Positions 44,149 to 52,775 are shown, counted from the first letter of the stretch. The stretch is 64,000 bases of DNA from an uncultured Christensenellaceae bacterium (GCA_905234985.1 CAJOJQ010000005.1:1-64000); one strand, 5' to 3'. Notes: generated by a model not told the origin, from the sequence alone. Program-made: numbers and translations.

Positions 44149-45450
44149 TCAGGACTGTTCCTCCTGCCCCCGAGGCTTGAGCTTGGCCTCGTGGCCCTGG
44201 TCGCTGGGGAAATAGTATCGGGCGCCGATTTTATCGCTCGGCATGTATTGCTGGGCCACCCAATGGCCGGGATAATCGTGGGGATATTTGTATTCTTCCC
44301 CGGTTTTCACACCCAACCGTTCGTTGCCCGCGTAATGGGAATCCCGCAGGTGGGCGGGCACGGGACTGAAACCGCCCTGCTCCGCGTCCTGCCGGGCGGC
44401 GTCCATGGCCATGACGACAGAATTGGATTTGGGGCTGACGCACACGGCCAAAATGGCCTGGGTCAGGCTCAGGCGCGCTTCCGGCATGCCCACCGTTTCC
44501 AGGGCCTGAGCGGCGGCCACCGCCTGGAGCATTGCGATGGGATTGGCCAGCCCCACGTCCTCGCTGGCGTGGGCGATGATGCGCCGGGCCAGCATGCGGG
44601 GGTCGGCCCCGGCGTACAGAAGCCGGGAAAACCACAAAAGCGCCGCGTCGGGGTCGCTGCCCCGCATGGACTTGCAGAAGGCGGACAGCATATCATAAAA
44701 CTCCGTATCGCCGCAGCGGATGACGGGCTGCTGAATGCTGTCCTCGGCGATGGACAGGGTGATATGAATGTGTCCGTTCACCGTGGGCGTGGTGAGCGCC
44801 GCCAGCTCGATGGCGTTCAGGGCGGTGCGCACGTCGCCGTTTGCGATGCGGGCGATATGGCGCAGGGCTTCTTCATCCGCCTGCACGTGCAGCTTGCCAA
44901 GACCCCGTTCCTCGTCCGCGATGGCGCGGCGCAGGGCCTTTTCCACATCCATCTGGGTCAGGGCTTGAAAAGCGAACACGCGGCACCGGCTCACGATGGC
45001 GGGGGTCATGGAGATCATGGGGTTTTCGGTGGTGGAGCCGATAAAGCGGATGAGGCCGCTTTCCATAGCGGGCAGGATGGAATCGGACTGGGCCTTGCTC
45101 CAGCGGTGGCATTCGTCCAGCAGAAGATAGGTGGGCTGGCCGTACAGCGCCCGCCGGTCCGCCGCCTTTTTCAATTCCTCCCGCACGTCGGAAACGCCGC
45201 TGGTGACGGCGTTCAGCTTGATGAAGGCGGCGTTGGTCTGCCGGGCAATGATGCCCGCCAGGGTGGTTTTGCCGCAGCCGGGCGGCCCGTAGAAAATGCT
45301 GGAGGTGAGGCGGTCCGCTTCGATGGCCCGGCGCAAAAGACGGCCGGGACCGACGATATGCTCCTGACCAAAAAATTCATCCAGGGTGCGGGGCCGCATC
45401 CGGTCGGCCAGGGGCGCGCCCGCCTGTTCGTTCTGGGTAAACAGACTCAT
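44149..45450 (-). CDS. rarA: Replication-associated recombination protein A (RarA/MgsA)
   Basis: A 433-residue AAA+ ATPase of the clamp-loader-like group, acting at stalled replication forks. It shows the N-terminal LADRMRPRTLDEFFGQ, Walker A GPPGCGKTT (55-63), Walker B LLLDECHRWSK, sensor 1 GSTTENP and sensor 2 region NGDVRTALNAIE. The C-terminal tetramerisation region has RRIIAHASEDVGLANP and FSPVPAHLRDSHY. The family usually has DEIH in Walker B; here it is DECH, a mild change. The ATG overlap with the nitroreductase stop is 4 bp. Confidence 0.95.
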   Translation of the reverse strand: MSLFTQNEQAGAPLADRMRPRTLDEFFGQEHIVGPGRLLRRAIEADRLTSSIFYGPPGCGKTTLAGIIARQTNAAFIKLNAVTSGVSDVREELKKAADRRALYGQPTYLLLDECHRWSKAQSDSILPAMESGLIRFIGSTTENPMISMTPAIVSRCRVFAFQALTQMDVEKALRRAIADEERGLGKLHVQADEEALRHIARIANGDVRTALNAIELAALTTPTVNGHIHITLSIAEDSIQQPVIRCGDTEFYDMLSAFCKSMRGSDPDAALLWFSRLLYAGADPRMLARRIIAHASEDVGLANPIAMLQAVAAAQALETVGMPEARLSLTQAILAVCVSPKSNSVVMAMDAARQDAEQGGFSPVPAHLRDSHYAGNERLGVKTGEEYKYPHDYPGHWVAQQYMPSDKIGARYYFPSDQGHEAKLKPRGQEEQS

Positions 45451-46199
45451 GGCCTTTCCTCCGCGATGAGGGCGGCGATTTCCTTGCCCTCGCCCCAGCG
45501 CATCACGTGGCGCTGATCCCGCGCCCCCAGGGTCATGTGCAGCATGGCGATGCCCATATCCAGGTTTGCGCCCGCCCGCGCGGAGGAAAGCGTCAGCGTG
45601 TTCCCCGCGAAGGACAGCCGCCAGGGCTGCAAATTCACCGCCGAAGGGGCGACGCGCACATATTCCGCCGCGTTATAGGCCCAAAAAGGCCAGTCCGCGG
45701 GATTGGAGGCGCAGATTTCGGAAAGACGCTTGCGCTTCCGGGAGCCGCCCTCCTTATCCGGCACGCCCAAGGCGATGACGGCCTTCACCTTTTCCCCTTC
45801 CTCCAGAGGAAGGTTCACCCCGCCGCGCTTAAAAGCGGCCACCCAGCAGGTGCCGAGGCCCAGGGACACGGCCTCCAAAATGAAGGCTTCGCCGCTGATC
45901 CCGGCGTGAATCGCCGCGTGAGGCACGCGCTCGTCCGCGATGACGGCGGCATAGCGGCGGCTGCCGTGAATATGTTCCACCAGGGGCAGGCGGCGGTAAA
46001 GATCTTCGGCGGGCGCTTCGCTCAGGGCGATGCGTACCCCCGGCAGGGCCACCCGCGCGGCGGCGTAATGCAGGGCGCTCATTTGCCCCACGTCCGGGTC
46101 GCCTTTGAAAGCGCGCACGCTGCGGCGCTTTTGCACGGCGGCGCTGTATTTTTCGATTTGCGCGGATGAAAAAAAGCCGTTTACGGCACAGGCGTCCAT
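45447..46199 (-). CDS. Nitroreductase family protein
   Basis: A protein of about 250 residues with an FMN-dependent nitroreductase-like fold. KRRSVRAFKGDP near the N-terminus and AFILEAVSLGLGTCWVAAF then GVPDKEG match the family, and SAVNLQPWRLSF marks the flavin-contact region. The electron acceptor is unknown. ATG at 46199 is chosen because GGAAGG lies 8 nt before it; an ATG 6 bp upstream is too close to that site. It is the first gene of the unit with rarA, read from one of two back-to-back promoters. Confidence 0.85.
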   Translation of the reverse strand: MDACAVNGFFSSAQIEKYSAAVQKRRSVRAFKGDPDVGQMSALHYAAARVALPGVRIALSEAPAEDLYRRLPLVEHIHGSRRYAAVIADERVPHAAIHAGISGEAFILEAVSLGLGTCWVAAFKRGGVNLPLEEGEKVKAVIALGVPDKEGGSRKRKRLSEICASNPADWPFWAYNAAEYVRVAPSAVNLQPWRLSFAGNTLTLSSARAGANLDMGIAMLHMTLGARDQRHVMRWGEGKEIAALIAEERP

Positions 46200-46219
46200 G
46201 TTCATCACCTTCCGTTGGC

Positions 46220-46248
46220 ATTGTAGCATGTTCGTTCTTTTCCGTCAA
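46220..46248 (-). promoter_or_regulatory. Sigma-A promoter of the nitroreductase-rarA unit
   Basis: TTGACG (46243-46248) and TACAAT (46220-46225) are separated by 17 bp on the minus strand. Its -35 box is only 3 bp from that of the divergent promoter, forming a palindromic core CGTCAATGATTGACA. Confidence 0.87.
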
Positions 46249-46251
46249 TGA

Positions 46252-46280
46252 TTGACAAAGGTTTCCAGGAACAGTATAAT
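46252..46280 (+). promoter_or_regulatory. Sigma-A promoter of the AEC transporter gene
   Basis: Perfect TTGACA (46252-46257) and perfect TATAAT (46275-46280) with a 17-bp spacer. The leader is about 85 nt. Confidence 0.9.
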
Positions 46281-46370
46281 CCGGATGAGCGCACGGGCGC
46301 AGCCGTGGCGCGTCCTGCCGCTTCCGAATGGAGCAGCGGCAGGCATCCCGAATGAAAGGAGGGGACCCCC

Positions 46371-47297
46371 ATGAGCTTCCAAATCGCCCTGACCCAGGTG
46401 CTGCTGACCCTGTTTTATATCCTGCCGGGCTATGGGATCAGCAAAATGAAAAAGGCGTCGGCCCAGCATTTGCCCACGCTGTCGGCGGTGCTGGTGTACG
46501 TGTGCGGCCCCTGCCTGCATATCTCCGCCTTTATTTCTATGGATTTTTCCTGGGAAGGGCTGCGGGACATGGGGCTGGTTTTCGCGCTGACCTTCCTTTT
46601 GCAGGCGGCGTTCATGGCGATTCTGTACGTCCTCCTGCGCCGGAAACAGGCGGATGGCCGCTACCGTATTTGGAACATCGCTTCCACCTTGGGCAACGTG
46701 GGCTTTTTCGGCCTGCCGGTGGTAAAGGCCCTGCTGCCCGATCACCCGGAGGCGGCCTGCTATTCCGCCATCTTCTGCGTGAGCATGAACGTGCTGGTCT
46801 TCACCATGGGCGTGTACTGCCTGACCAACGATAAAAAGTTCATGAGCCTGCGCTCGGCCCTGCTGAACCCCACCATGTTCGGCTTTGCATTAGCGATTCC
46901 GCTTTACATGTTAGGCGCGAAAAACTTTTTGCCCCGGCAGGCCCTGGACGCGGTGGAACTGCTGGGCCGCATGTCCACGCCCCTGTGCATGTTCATCTTA
47001 GGCATTCGCCTGGCCCAAAGCCCCTTGAAGCGCCTGTTCAGCCAGCCGTTGGTGTACGCGGTCAGCCTGTCCAAGCTGGCGGCGTTCCCCCTGTTCTGCT
47101 TCGCCGCGGTGTCGTTCCTTCCCTTGGCCATGCCCATGAAAGCCAGCATCGTGATCCTGTCCGCCGCGCCCTGCGCTTCCATTATATTAAGTTTGGCGGA
47201 GTTGCACGGCAGCGGCGCGGAATTTTCCGCCAACTGCCTGCTGGTGAGTACCCTGCTGTGCTTCCTGACCATGCCCTTGTTTACGCTGCTATTGTAA
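46371..47297 (+). CDS. AEC-family (auxin efflux carrier-like) transporter
   Basis: A 308-residue membrane protein with ten predicted helices in two bundles, typical of the AEC family of permeases for small organic acids. Conserved features are LPGYGISKMKKAS near the N-terminus, NIASTLGNVGFFGLPVVKA, LLNPTMFGFALAIPLY and the repeat-2 LGRMSTPLCMFILGIRLA. The substrate cannot be told. AAAGGAGGGG precedes the ATG. It converges with recX and overlaps it by 9 bp at the 3' ends. Confidence 0.92.
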   Translation: MSFQIALTQVLLTLFYILPGYGISKMKKASAQHLPTLSAVLVYVCGPCLHISAFISMDFSWEGLRDMGLVFALTFLLQAAFMAILYVLLRRKQADGRYRIWNIASTLGNVGFFGLPVVKALLPDHPEAACYSAIFCVSMNVLVFTMGVYCLTNDKKFMSLRSALLNPTMFGFALAIPLYMLGAKNFLPRQALDAVELLGRMSTPLCMFILGIRLAQSPLKRLFSQPLVYAVSLSKLAAFPLFCFAAVSFLPLAMPMKASIVILSAAPCASIILSLAELHGSGAEFSANCLLVSTLLCFLTMPLFTLLL

Positions 47298-47891
47298 TCT
47301 TACCGCTTCTTCCGCCGCGTTTTTCGCCATGCGCCAATGATAGCCCTTTCGCGTCAGCGATTGGGCGATTTTTTTCGGGTCGTTTTGGAATTTGCGGCAC
47401 AGCTTTTTGGCCTGCTCCACGGCGCGGCGGTATTCGTCTTCCTCGGAGAGGGTATTCAGGGCAGTTTCCGCTTCCTGCCGGTCAACGCCCTTGACGCGCA
47501 ATTCCTGGGCGATGCGGTTCTTCCCATACTTCCGGGAACGGGCGTGTACCCAGGCTTCCGCAAAGCGGGAATCGGAGACTAAATCGTGCAGCCCCAGGGT
47601 GTCCAGTACTCGCTGGATCGTCGCTTCATCGTAGCAGGAGCGCCGCAGGCGGGTTCGCACCTCCTGTTCGCTTCGCTCCCTTAGGGCCAGATATTTCATG
47701 GCCGCTTCCAGGGCGTGGGGATAGCCCCGTTCTTGGAGATACAGCCGATAGGCCTCCGGGTCGATTTGTTGATGCGTATGCAGCCGCCGCTCCAGAAACA
47801 GGGCGGAGGGCGCGCGCAGGGTTTCGCCGCTTTCCATTTTGATCGTAGCGACGCCGTTTTTCCGTTTGATTTCCGTAATTTTATCGCTCAT
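47289..47891 (-). CDS. recX: Regulatory protein RecX
   Basis: A 200-residue modulator of RecA filaments. RecX-type three-helix repeats are visible: AAMKYLALRERSEQEVRTRL, RFAEAWVHARSRKYGKNRIA and KIAQSLTRKGYHW. The N-terminal extension SDKITEIKRKNGVATI is usual for Clostridia. It is not next to recA; it follows a serine hydrolase gene and overlaps it by 11 bp, so the two are likely co-transcribed. Confidence 0.93.
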   Translation of the reverse strand: MSDKITEIKRKNGVATIKMESGETLRAPSALFLERRLHTHQQIDPEAYRLYLQERGYPHALEAAMKYLALRERSEQEVRTRLRRSCYDEATIQRVLDTLGLHDLVSDSRFAEAWVHARSRKYGKNRIAQELRVKGVDRQEAETALNTLSEEDEYRRAVEQAKKLCRKFQNDPKKIAQSLTRKGYHWRMAKNAAEEAVRLQ

Positions 47892-49023
47892 TTCTGCACC
47901 CCATCAGCATGCCGATCATTGCACGGTTCAAATCGGCCAGCACGCCGTTGCGCGCTTCGCTGGCCCCGGTGGTGAGCAGGGCGAACCCCTTGCCCGCTTC
48001 CGGATCGAAGAACAGGCCGTGTACCGCCCCGTAGGCCATGCCCTGGTGGCCGTAAATCACGGGTGCGGTGAAAAATCTGTCTTGCAGGATGAAGGTGCCG
48101 ATCCCCTGGGACAGGTTGTGCGCCCGTTCCCCAAAAGGCGCGATCACCCGCCGCATTTCATCCAGGCTCTCTCGGGGCAGGAATCCCGGCGTCATGCCCG
48201 CTATACCTAATTTAGCCAGCTCCGGGGCGGATACGCACAGCGAACCGTGGGCTAAATTGTAGTGCTTTTCCGGGTTCACTTCGACCGGCGGCAAGGGCCG
48301 GGAGCGGCGTTCCGCGGCGTTGAAGTTGGGCGTTTTGCTCCTCGGCAGGATGCGGACGGCGTCGGCCAAATCCCCCCGCACCTTCTGGGGGTAATAGGTA
48401 GCCTTCACGCCCAAGGGCCGGAACACCGTTTCCTGCATGAGCGTTTCAAAATCCGTTCTCGTGGCGGCTTCCATGACCACGCCCGCGATGCCCGCGCCGA
48501 AATTGGAATACTCCCATTGGGTCCCCGGCAAATGGTCGGTGAAGCTGTCGCCCTGCAATAATTGGGTCAGCGGGACACCCTTTGCGATGCCGCCGTTGTA
48601 ATCCGCCCCGTCGTGGACGCCCGCCGTGTGGCTTAGCAGCATGCGCAGAGTAATGGGCGTGTCCGGCGCTTTTGGGTTCCGCAGGGAAAAGGGAAGATAC
48701 GCATTCACGTCCCGATCCAGGTCGATTTTCCCCTGCTCTTTCAGCTTCATGGCCCCCATGGCAGTGACGAATTTGCTGACGGAAGCGGCACGGAATACCG
48801 TCTCCGGCTGAACCAATGTATGCGGCGCGTGGGAAATCCCAAAACTCAGCGTACCGGTCGCGCCGGTTTCGTCGAACAGGCACAGGGAAGCCCCCGCGCA
48901 GCGAAAACGGCGCAGCACATGTTCCGCCGCATGGGCAATTTCCGGCGGCAAATCGGAAACGTTGATTTTTCCTTTTGCGGGAAGAAATTGAAGAAGCAAC
49001 CGATACAGTCCCCAGTTTTTCAT
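47881..49023 (-). CDS. Serine hydrolase of the beta-lactamase/class C family
   Basis: A 380-residue penicillin-binding-protein-like hydrolase. The three active-site motifs are S81-V-S-K84, Y172-S-N174 and HQG near residue 325. No signal peptide or membrane segment is visible, so it is probably cytoplasmic and acts as an esterase or peptidase rather than as a beta-lactamase. The start at 49023 has only a weak AGGAAG site. It overlaps recX downstream. Confidence 0.88.
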   Translation of the reverse strand: MKNWGLYRLLLQFLPAKGKINVSDLPPEIAHAAEHVLRRFRCAGASLCLFDETGATGTLSFGISHAPHTLVQPETVFRAASVSKFVTAMGAMKLKEQGKIDLDRDVNAYLPFSLRNPKAPDTPITLRMLLSHTAGVHDGADYNGGIAKGVPLTQLLQGDSFTDHLPGTQWEYSNFGAGIAGVVMEAATRTDFETLMQETVFRPLGVKATYYPQKVRGDLADAVRILPRSKTPNFNAAERRSRPLPPVEVNPEKHYNLAHGSLCVSAPELAKLGIAGMTPGFLPRESLDEMRRVIAPFGERAHNLSQGIGTFILQDRFFTAPVIYGHQGMAYGAVHGLFFDPEAGKGFALLTTGASEARNGVLADLNRAMIGMLMGCRNER

Positions 49024-49108
49024 AGACCGTCTTCCTATCTTTTTCAGTATAAGCAGCCGTTTTCATGCGCATCCTAAGGCCGTACCCAATAAAAAGGAGG
49101 GAAACGTC

Positions 49109-49318
49109 ATGCCCAATCAAAGCGGATGCGCCCTGACCAGCAAGGATCTGAGTGTGCTGGAGGACCAGCTGACCCACATCGCCATGAGCTGCCGGGTGGC
49201 TATGCACCACGCCAACGCCTTCCAAAGCCCGGAGCTGAAAAACTTAGCCGCCACCGTGGCCCAGCATCACCGCCAGCACTTTGACGCGCTGTTCGCGTTT
49301 CTCAACGGCTGCCAGTAA
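49109..49318 (+). CDS. Small helical spore-coat-associated protein (putative)
   Basis: A 69-residue, mostly helical protein (SVLEDQLTHIAMSCRVAMHH then FQSPELKNLAATVAQHHRQH). The His-rich helices recall CotF-type or ferritin-like bundles. It has AAAAGGAGG 8 nt before the ATG and lies 15 bp upstream of a CotF-family gene, so a shared role in the spore coat is likely by context. I do not recognise it as a named family with certainty. Confidence 0.72.
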   Translation: MPNQSGCALTSKDLSVLEDQLTHIAMSCRVAMHHANAFQSPELKNLAATVAQHHRQHFDALFAFLNGCQ

Positions 49319-49333
49319 AAGGAGGAAAGCGGC

Positions 49334-49654
49334 ATGAATCAGCAGAACCAAACCTGGAACCAGAACCAGAAAGCCCAGGCGGGCCAGAATCAGCCCTTGA
49401 GCGACCAGGAGCTGGCCTTCGACCTGCTCTATCAGGAAAAATCCCTGCTGGCCAATATTGCCTCTGAGGTGCTGGAGGCCAGCCAGCCCGGCATGCGCCA
49501 GGTGCTGAACGACTGCTATATGCAGATCGGCCAGGATCAGCTGGAAATCTTCAACCAGATGCAGCAGCAGGGCTGGTATCCCGTGAAAAACGCCCAGCCC
49601 CAGGACGTGCAGACCGCCAAGCAGAAATATCAGCAGATGCGGGGCACGCTCTAA
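49334..49654 (+). CDS. Spore coat protein of the CotF family
   Basis: A 106-residue protein. A Gln/Asn-rich head (NQQNQTWNQNQ) is followed by a CotF-like helical domain: LSDQELAFDLLYQEKSLLA, VLEASQPGMRQVLNDCYMQ, and a C-terminal NQMQQQGWYPVKNAQ. This small domain is common in clostridial coat proteins. It has a strong AAAAGGAGG site and forms an operon with the 69-residue gene. A perfect 13-bp hairpin begins at the base after the stop codon. Confidence 0.9.
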   Translation: MNQQNQTWNQNQKAQAGQNQPLSDQELAFDLLYQEKSLLANIASEVLEASQPGMRQVLNDCYMQIGQDQLEIFNQMQQQGWYPVKNAQPQDVQTAKQKYQQMRGTL

Positions 49655-49830
49655 TCGGGTGGCGAAAAAATTTCGCCACCCGACGGAAGCAAATTTCATT
49701 TGCTCCTCGGCGACGTACACGCCGCCGCCTGCGGATTGAAGTCGAAGGGGCTGCGGCCCCTTCGAGCTACCCCAGGGTTTTTGAAATCTTAGACGCCTTT
49801 CCCGTCTGGGAAGGGCGCCGTTTCTTTTTT
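49655..49830. repeat. Array of perfect hairpins after the spore-coat operon
   Basis: Four inverted repeats follow one another: TCGGGTGGCGAAA/TTTCGCCACCCGA (49655-49683, 3-nt loop), GCAAAT/ATTTGC (49689-49703), GGCG/CGCC (49709-49723) and CGAAGGGGC/GCCCCTTCG (49743-49764). A terminator hairpin (49795-49830) ends the stretch. The rest of the 437-bp gap (49831-50091) is AT-rich and holds no gene. The array could be a structured 3' end of the coat mRNA, a small RNA or a dispersed palindromic element. Confidence 0.6.
49795..49830 (+). terminator. Rho-independent terminator
   Basis: GCCTTTCCC pairs with GGGAAGGGC (one G-T pair) around GTCT, followed by GCCG and TTTCTTTTTT. It would end transcripts from the coat operon or from the hairpin array. 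Confidence 0.75.
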
Positions 49831-50091
49831 GGGGAAAGCCCGCCGGTGTTTTCGTTTTGATTATAACACACCGCAGTAAAAAATGAAAAGAAAATTTGCT
49901 TCGGTTTTGCATACAATATGCAGGATGCTTTTTGTTCGCCTGCCGTCAATTCCTTATTTCTGACAAATTTGATTGATCTGTTCAGTTTTGATTATTTTAT
50001 TATTTTTTATAATCAATATTGCAGGAATTATGAAATCCCCGGCGAATAGAAAAGCAGAAAATCATTATCATACAAGGAGGACAAACCACAA

Positions 50092-50406
50092 ATGCCGAAG
50101 TATAATCAGGAAACACGGGAACGCGCCATGGCGATCATGGCGGAAAAGGGAGCGAAGGCCGCCAGCGAGGAAATGAACATCAACATCATGACCCTGTATA
50201 AATGGCGCAGGGAAGACAACGGCGCCGCCCCCAAGGCCAAGGCCGCGCTGGAGGGAATGGACGCGCTGCTCGCCGAAGACGTGGCCGCCAAGGATCGCCG
50301 CATCGCCGAACTGGAAGCGGAAAACGCCCGCCTGAACGAGACCGTCAAGGGCTTAGAGGAACGCGCGTCCCGCTTCCGGGCGATCATCGAAGCGCTGATT
50401 CGCTGA
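50092..50406 (+). CDS. Orphan helix-turn-helix/coiled-coil protein (transposase OrfA-like)
   Basis: A 104-residue protein. Residues 3-40 form a helix-turn-helix like that of IS3-type OrfA proteins (YNQETRERAMAIMAEKG then MTLYKWRRE). Residues about 65-98 form a coiled coil (RIAELEAENARLNETVKGLE). No OrfB/integrase follows and no insertion-sequence ends are visible, so it may be a domesticated DNA-binding protein. AAGGAGG precedes the ATG, and the region before it is very AT-rich (TTGATT and TATAAT-like boxes near 49988-50014). Confidence 0.7.
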   Translation: MPKYNQETRERAMAIMAEKGAKAASEEMNINIMTLYKWRREDNGAAPKAKAALEGMDALLAEDVAAKDRRIAELEAENARLNETVKGLEERASRFRAIIEALIR

Positions 50407-50588
50407 ACATATTTCTCATTCCGGCATTCACCGCGCGTTGGGCCGCTTTATCCCTTTCACGCTGTCCGACGCTGACCAATGAAATACCTTGAATCCGCGC
50501 CGCATAGATTGGGCGGGAGAAAGGGCGCTGTTTTGCGTACCCTTTTCCCGTCCTTTTTGCGGTCGTTCAGGAAGGAGACTGACAGCCC

Positions 50589-52697
50589 ATGAATGATTCC
50601 CCGGAGCGGGAAGACGCGCTGATTCCCTCCATATTCAGCGATGAAACGTCCCTGTTCTGCTCCCCCGCCGAACCGGAAATCGGGGACACGGTGACGGTGC
50701 GCCTGCGCCTGCGGAAAGGCGCCAAGGTACAGGTGACGCTGCTTTCCGGCTTTCCCGCCCAGGTGCTGCCCATGGAAAAGGTGAAGAGCGACGGAGCCTT
50801 TGACTGGTATGAAACGCATCTGCAATGCCGGGATGGGGCGGCGGTTTTTTATTCGTTCCTCATCGCGTGGAAGGGAAAATATATTCATTACCGCAAAACC
50901 GGCGCGGTGCTGACGGATGCCGTGCCCTTTCCTGATCCCGCTCATTCCTTCCGCCTGCTGCCCGGCTTTCACGTGCCCGCCTGGGCCAAGGGCGCGGTGC
51001 AGTACCAGATTTTCCCCGACCGCTTCCGCAACGGCGACCCCGAAAACGACGTGCTGGACAGGGAATATCACTATACCGGCGGCTGCGTGCGGCATATCGC
51101 GGACTGGAACGCCCTGCCCCAGGAGGGGGATTTCCGCTGCTTCTACGGCGGCGATTTGCCCGGCGTTATGGAAAAGCTGGATTATCTGCAATCCCTGGGC
51201 GTGGAGGCGCTGTACCTGAACCCCATTTTCGTTTCTCCCTCCAATCATAAATACGACGCCCAGGATTACGCCCATGTGGACCCCCATCTCACCGTGATCG
51301 CCCATGACTGCAGGGTGACGCTCAAAAAGAACGAGCGAAAAAATATTCGCGCGGCGGGGTATATCCGGCGCACCACCCTGCCCGAAAATCTGGAAGCCAG
51401 CGACGCGTATTTTGCTTCCTTCTGCCAGGATCTGCACCGCCGGGGCATGAAGATCATTCTGGACGGGGTATTCAACCACTGCGGCTCTTTCCACCGCTGG
51501 ATGGATAAGGAAAAGCTGTACGAAACGGCGGGCGGGTACCAGCCCGGCGCGTTCGGCCATCCGGGCAGCCCCTACCGGAATTATTTTCAGTTTTGGGACA
51601 ATAAGCATTACGACGGCTGGTGGAACGTGGACACCCTGCCCAAGCTGAATTACGAAAATTCCTGGGCGCTGTGCGAGGAAATCCTGCGGGTGGCGGAAAA
51701 GTGGGCCTCTCCCCCGTATGCTATCGACGGCTGGCGGCTGGACGTGGCGGCCGACTTGGGCCACAGCCGGGAATTCAATCACATGTTCTGGCGGGAATTC
51801 CGGCGCAGGGTGAAAGCGGCGAACCCCAATGCGCTGATCGTGGCCGAGCATTACGGCAATCCCTCCGAGTGGCTAAAGGGCGAGGAATGGGACAGCGTAA
51901 TGAATTACGACGCTTTCATGGAACCCGTCACCTACTTCCTCACCGGCATGGAAAAGCATTCCGATTACCGGCGGGACGACCTGTACCAGAACGGCGAAGC
52001 GTTTTTCGATACCATGCTGGAAACCATGTCCCGCCTGCCGCTGCCCGCTCTTCATTGCGCCATGAACGAGCTGAGCAATCACGACCACAGCCGATTCATG
52101 ACCCGCACCAACGGCCGAGCGGCGCGCCTTTCAGACGCGGGCAGCGCCGCGGCGTCCGAGGGCATTCGCCCGGCGGTGTACCGGGAGGCGGCGGTGATCC
52201 AGATGACCTGGCCGGGCGCGCCCACCATCTATTACGGGGACGAAGCAGGCCTGACGGGCTGGACCGACCCGGATAACCGGCGGCCCTACCCTTGGGGGCA
52301 CGAGGATCAGGGCCTGATCGGGCTGCATATCGCCTTGGCCCAACTGCGCAGGGAATTGCCTTTCCTGCGGGAAGGCAGCTTGAAGCCCCTGTGCTGGGGC
52401 GTCGGATTCATCGCTTACGCCCGGTTCGACGGGGAATACTGCGCCGTGGTGGCCTGCAATAACGACGACGCGCCCCAGGTGATCAGCCTGCCCCTCCGGG
52501 ATATAGGCGTCAGAGACGGCACGGAGATGATACGCCGCCTGCTGACCGACGAGGACGGCTACCGGGAACAGCCCGTTTCCGTTGGCCCGGTGCGGCAGGG
52601 CAAGCTGCTGCTTCGCCTGACGGCCCGCAGCGCGGCGGTGCTGATCCCGGCAAAAAAAGAGTTGAGAGTTGAGAGTGAAGAGTTGAGATTTATATAG
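50589..52697 (+). CDS. Glycoside hydrolase family 13 enzyme (neopullulanase/cyclomaltodextrinase-like)
   Basis: A 702-residue alpha-glucan hydrolase. The N-terminal beta-sandwich domain (1-125) is followed by the GH13 barrel: QIFPDRFRNGD, YLNPIFVSPSNHKYD, LDGVFNHCG, the nucleophile D385 in GWRLDVA, the acid/base E420 in IVAEHYG and D499 in LSNHDHSR. GAPTIYYGDEAGLTG and NRRPYPWG close the active site. No signal peptide, so it acts on imported maltodextrins. The last 13-14 residues (after LIPA) are encoded by repeat copy 3, which carries the stop codon. GGAGACTG precedes the ATG. Confidence 0.93.
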   Translation: MNDSPEREDALIPSIFSDETSLFCSPAEPEIGDTVTVRLRLRKGAKVQVTLLSGFPAQVLPMEKVKSDGAFDWYETHLQCRDGAAVFYSFLIAWKGKYIHYRKTGAVLTDAVPFPDPAHSFRLLPGFHVPAWAKGAVQYQIFPDRFRNGDPENDVLDREYHYTGGCVRHIADWNALPQEGDFRCFYGGDLPGVMEKLDYLQSLGVEALYLNPIFVSPSNHKYDAQDYAHVDPHLTVIAHDCRVTLKKNERKNIRAAGYIRRTTLPENLEASDAYFASFCQDLHRRGMKIILDGVFNHCGSFHRWMDKEKLYETAGGYQPGAFGHPGSPYRNYFQFWDNKHYDGWWNVDTLPKLNYENSWALCEEILRVAEKWASPPYAIDGWRLDVAADLGHSREFNHMFWREFRRRVKAANPNALIVAEHYGNPSEWLKGEEWDSVMNYDAFMEPVTYFLTGMEKHSDYRRDDLYQNGEAFFDTMLETMSRLPLPALHCAMNELSNHDHSRFMTRTNGRAARLSDAGSAAASEGIRPAVYREAAVIQMTWPGAPTIYYGDEAGLTGWTDPDNRRPYPWGHEDQGLIGLHIALAQLRRELPFLREGSLKPLCWGVGFIAYARFDGEYCAVVACNNDDAPQVISLPLRDIGVRDGTEMIRRLLTDEDGYREQPVSVGPVRQGKLLLRLTARSAAVLIPAKKELRVESEELRFI

Positions 52698-52763
52698 TCA
52701 ACCAAACAGGGTTGTCCTGTGATAACCATTTTATCTCAACTCTCAACTCTTAACTCTCAACTC
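52658..52763. repeat. Palindromic heptamer-repeat element, copy 3
   Basis: The left arm (52658-52688) is AGAGTTGAGAGTTGAGAGTG-type, the right arm (52733-52763) is its complement, and the centre is about 44 bp. It lies between the convergent GH13 and sirtuin genes. The left arm overlaps the last codons of the GH13 gene and supplies its stop. Confidence 0.87.
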
Positions 52764-52775
52764 TGACTTCAAAAC

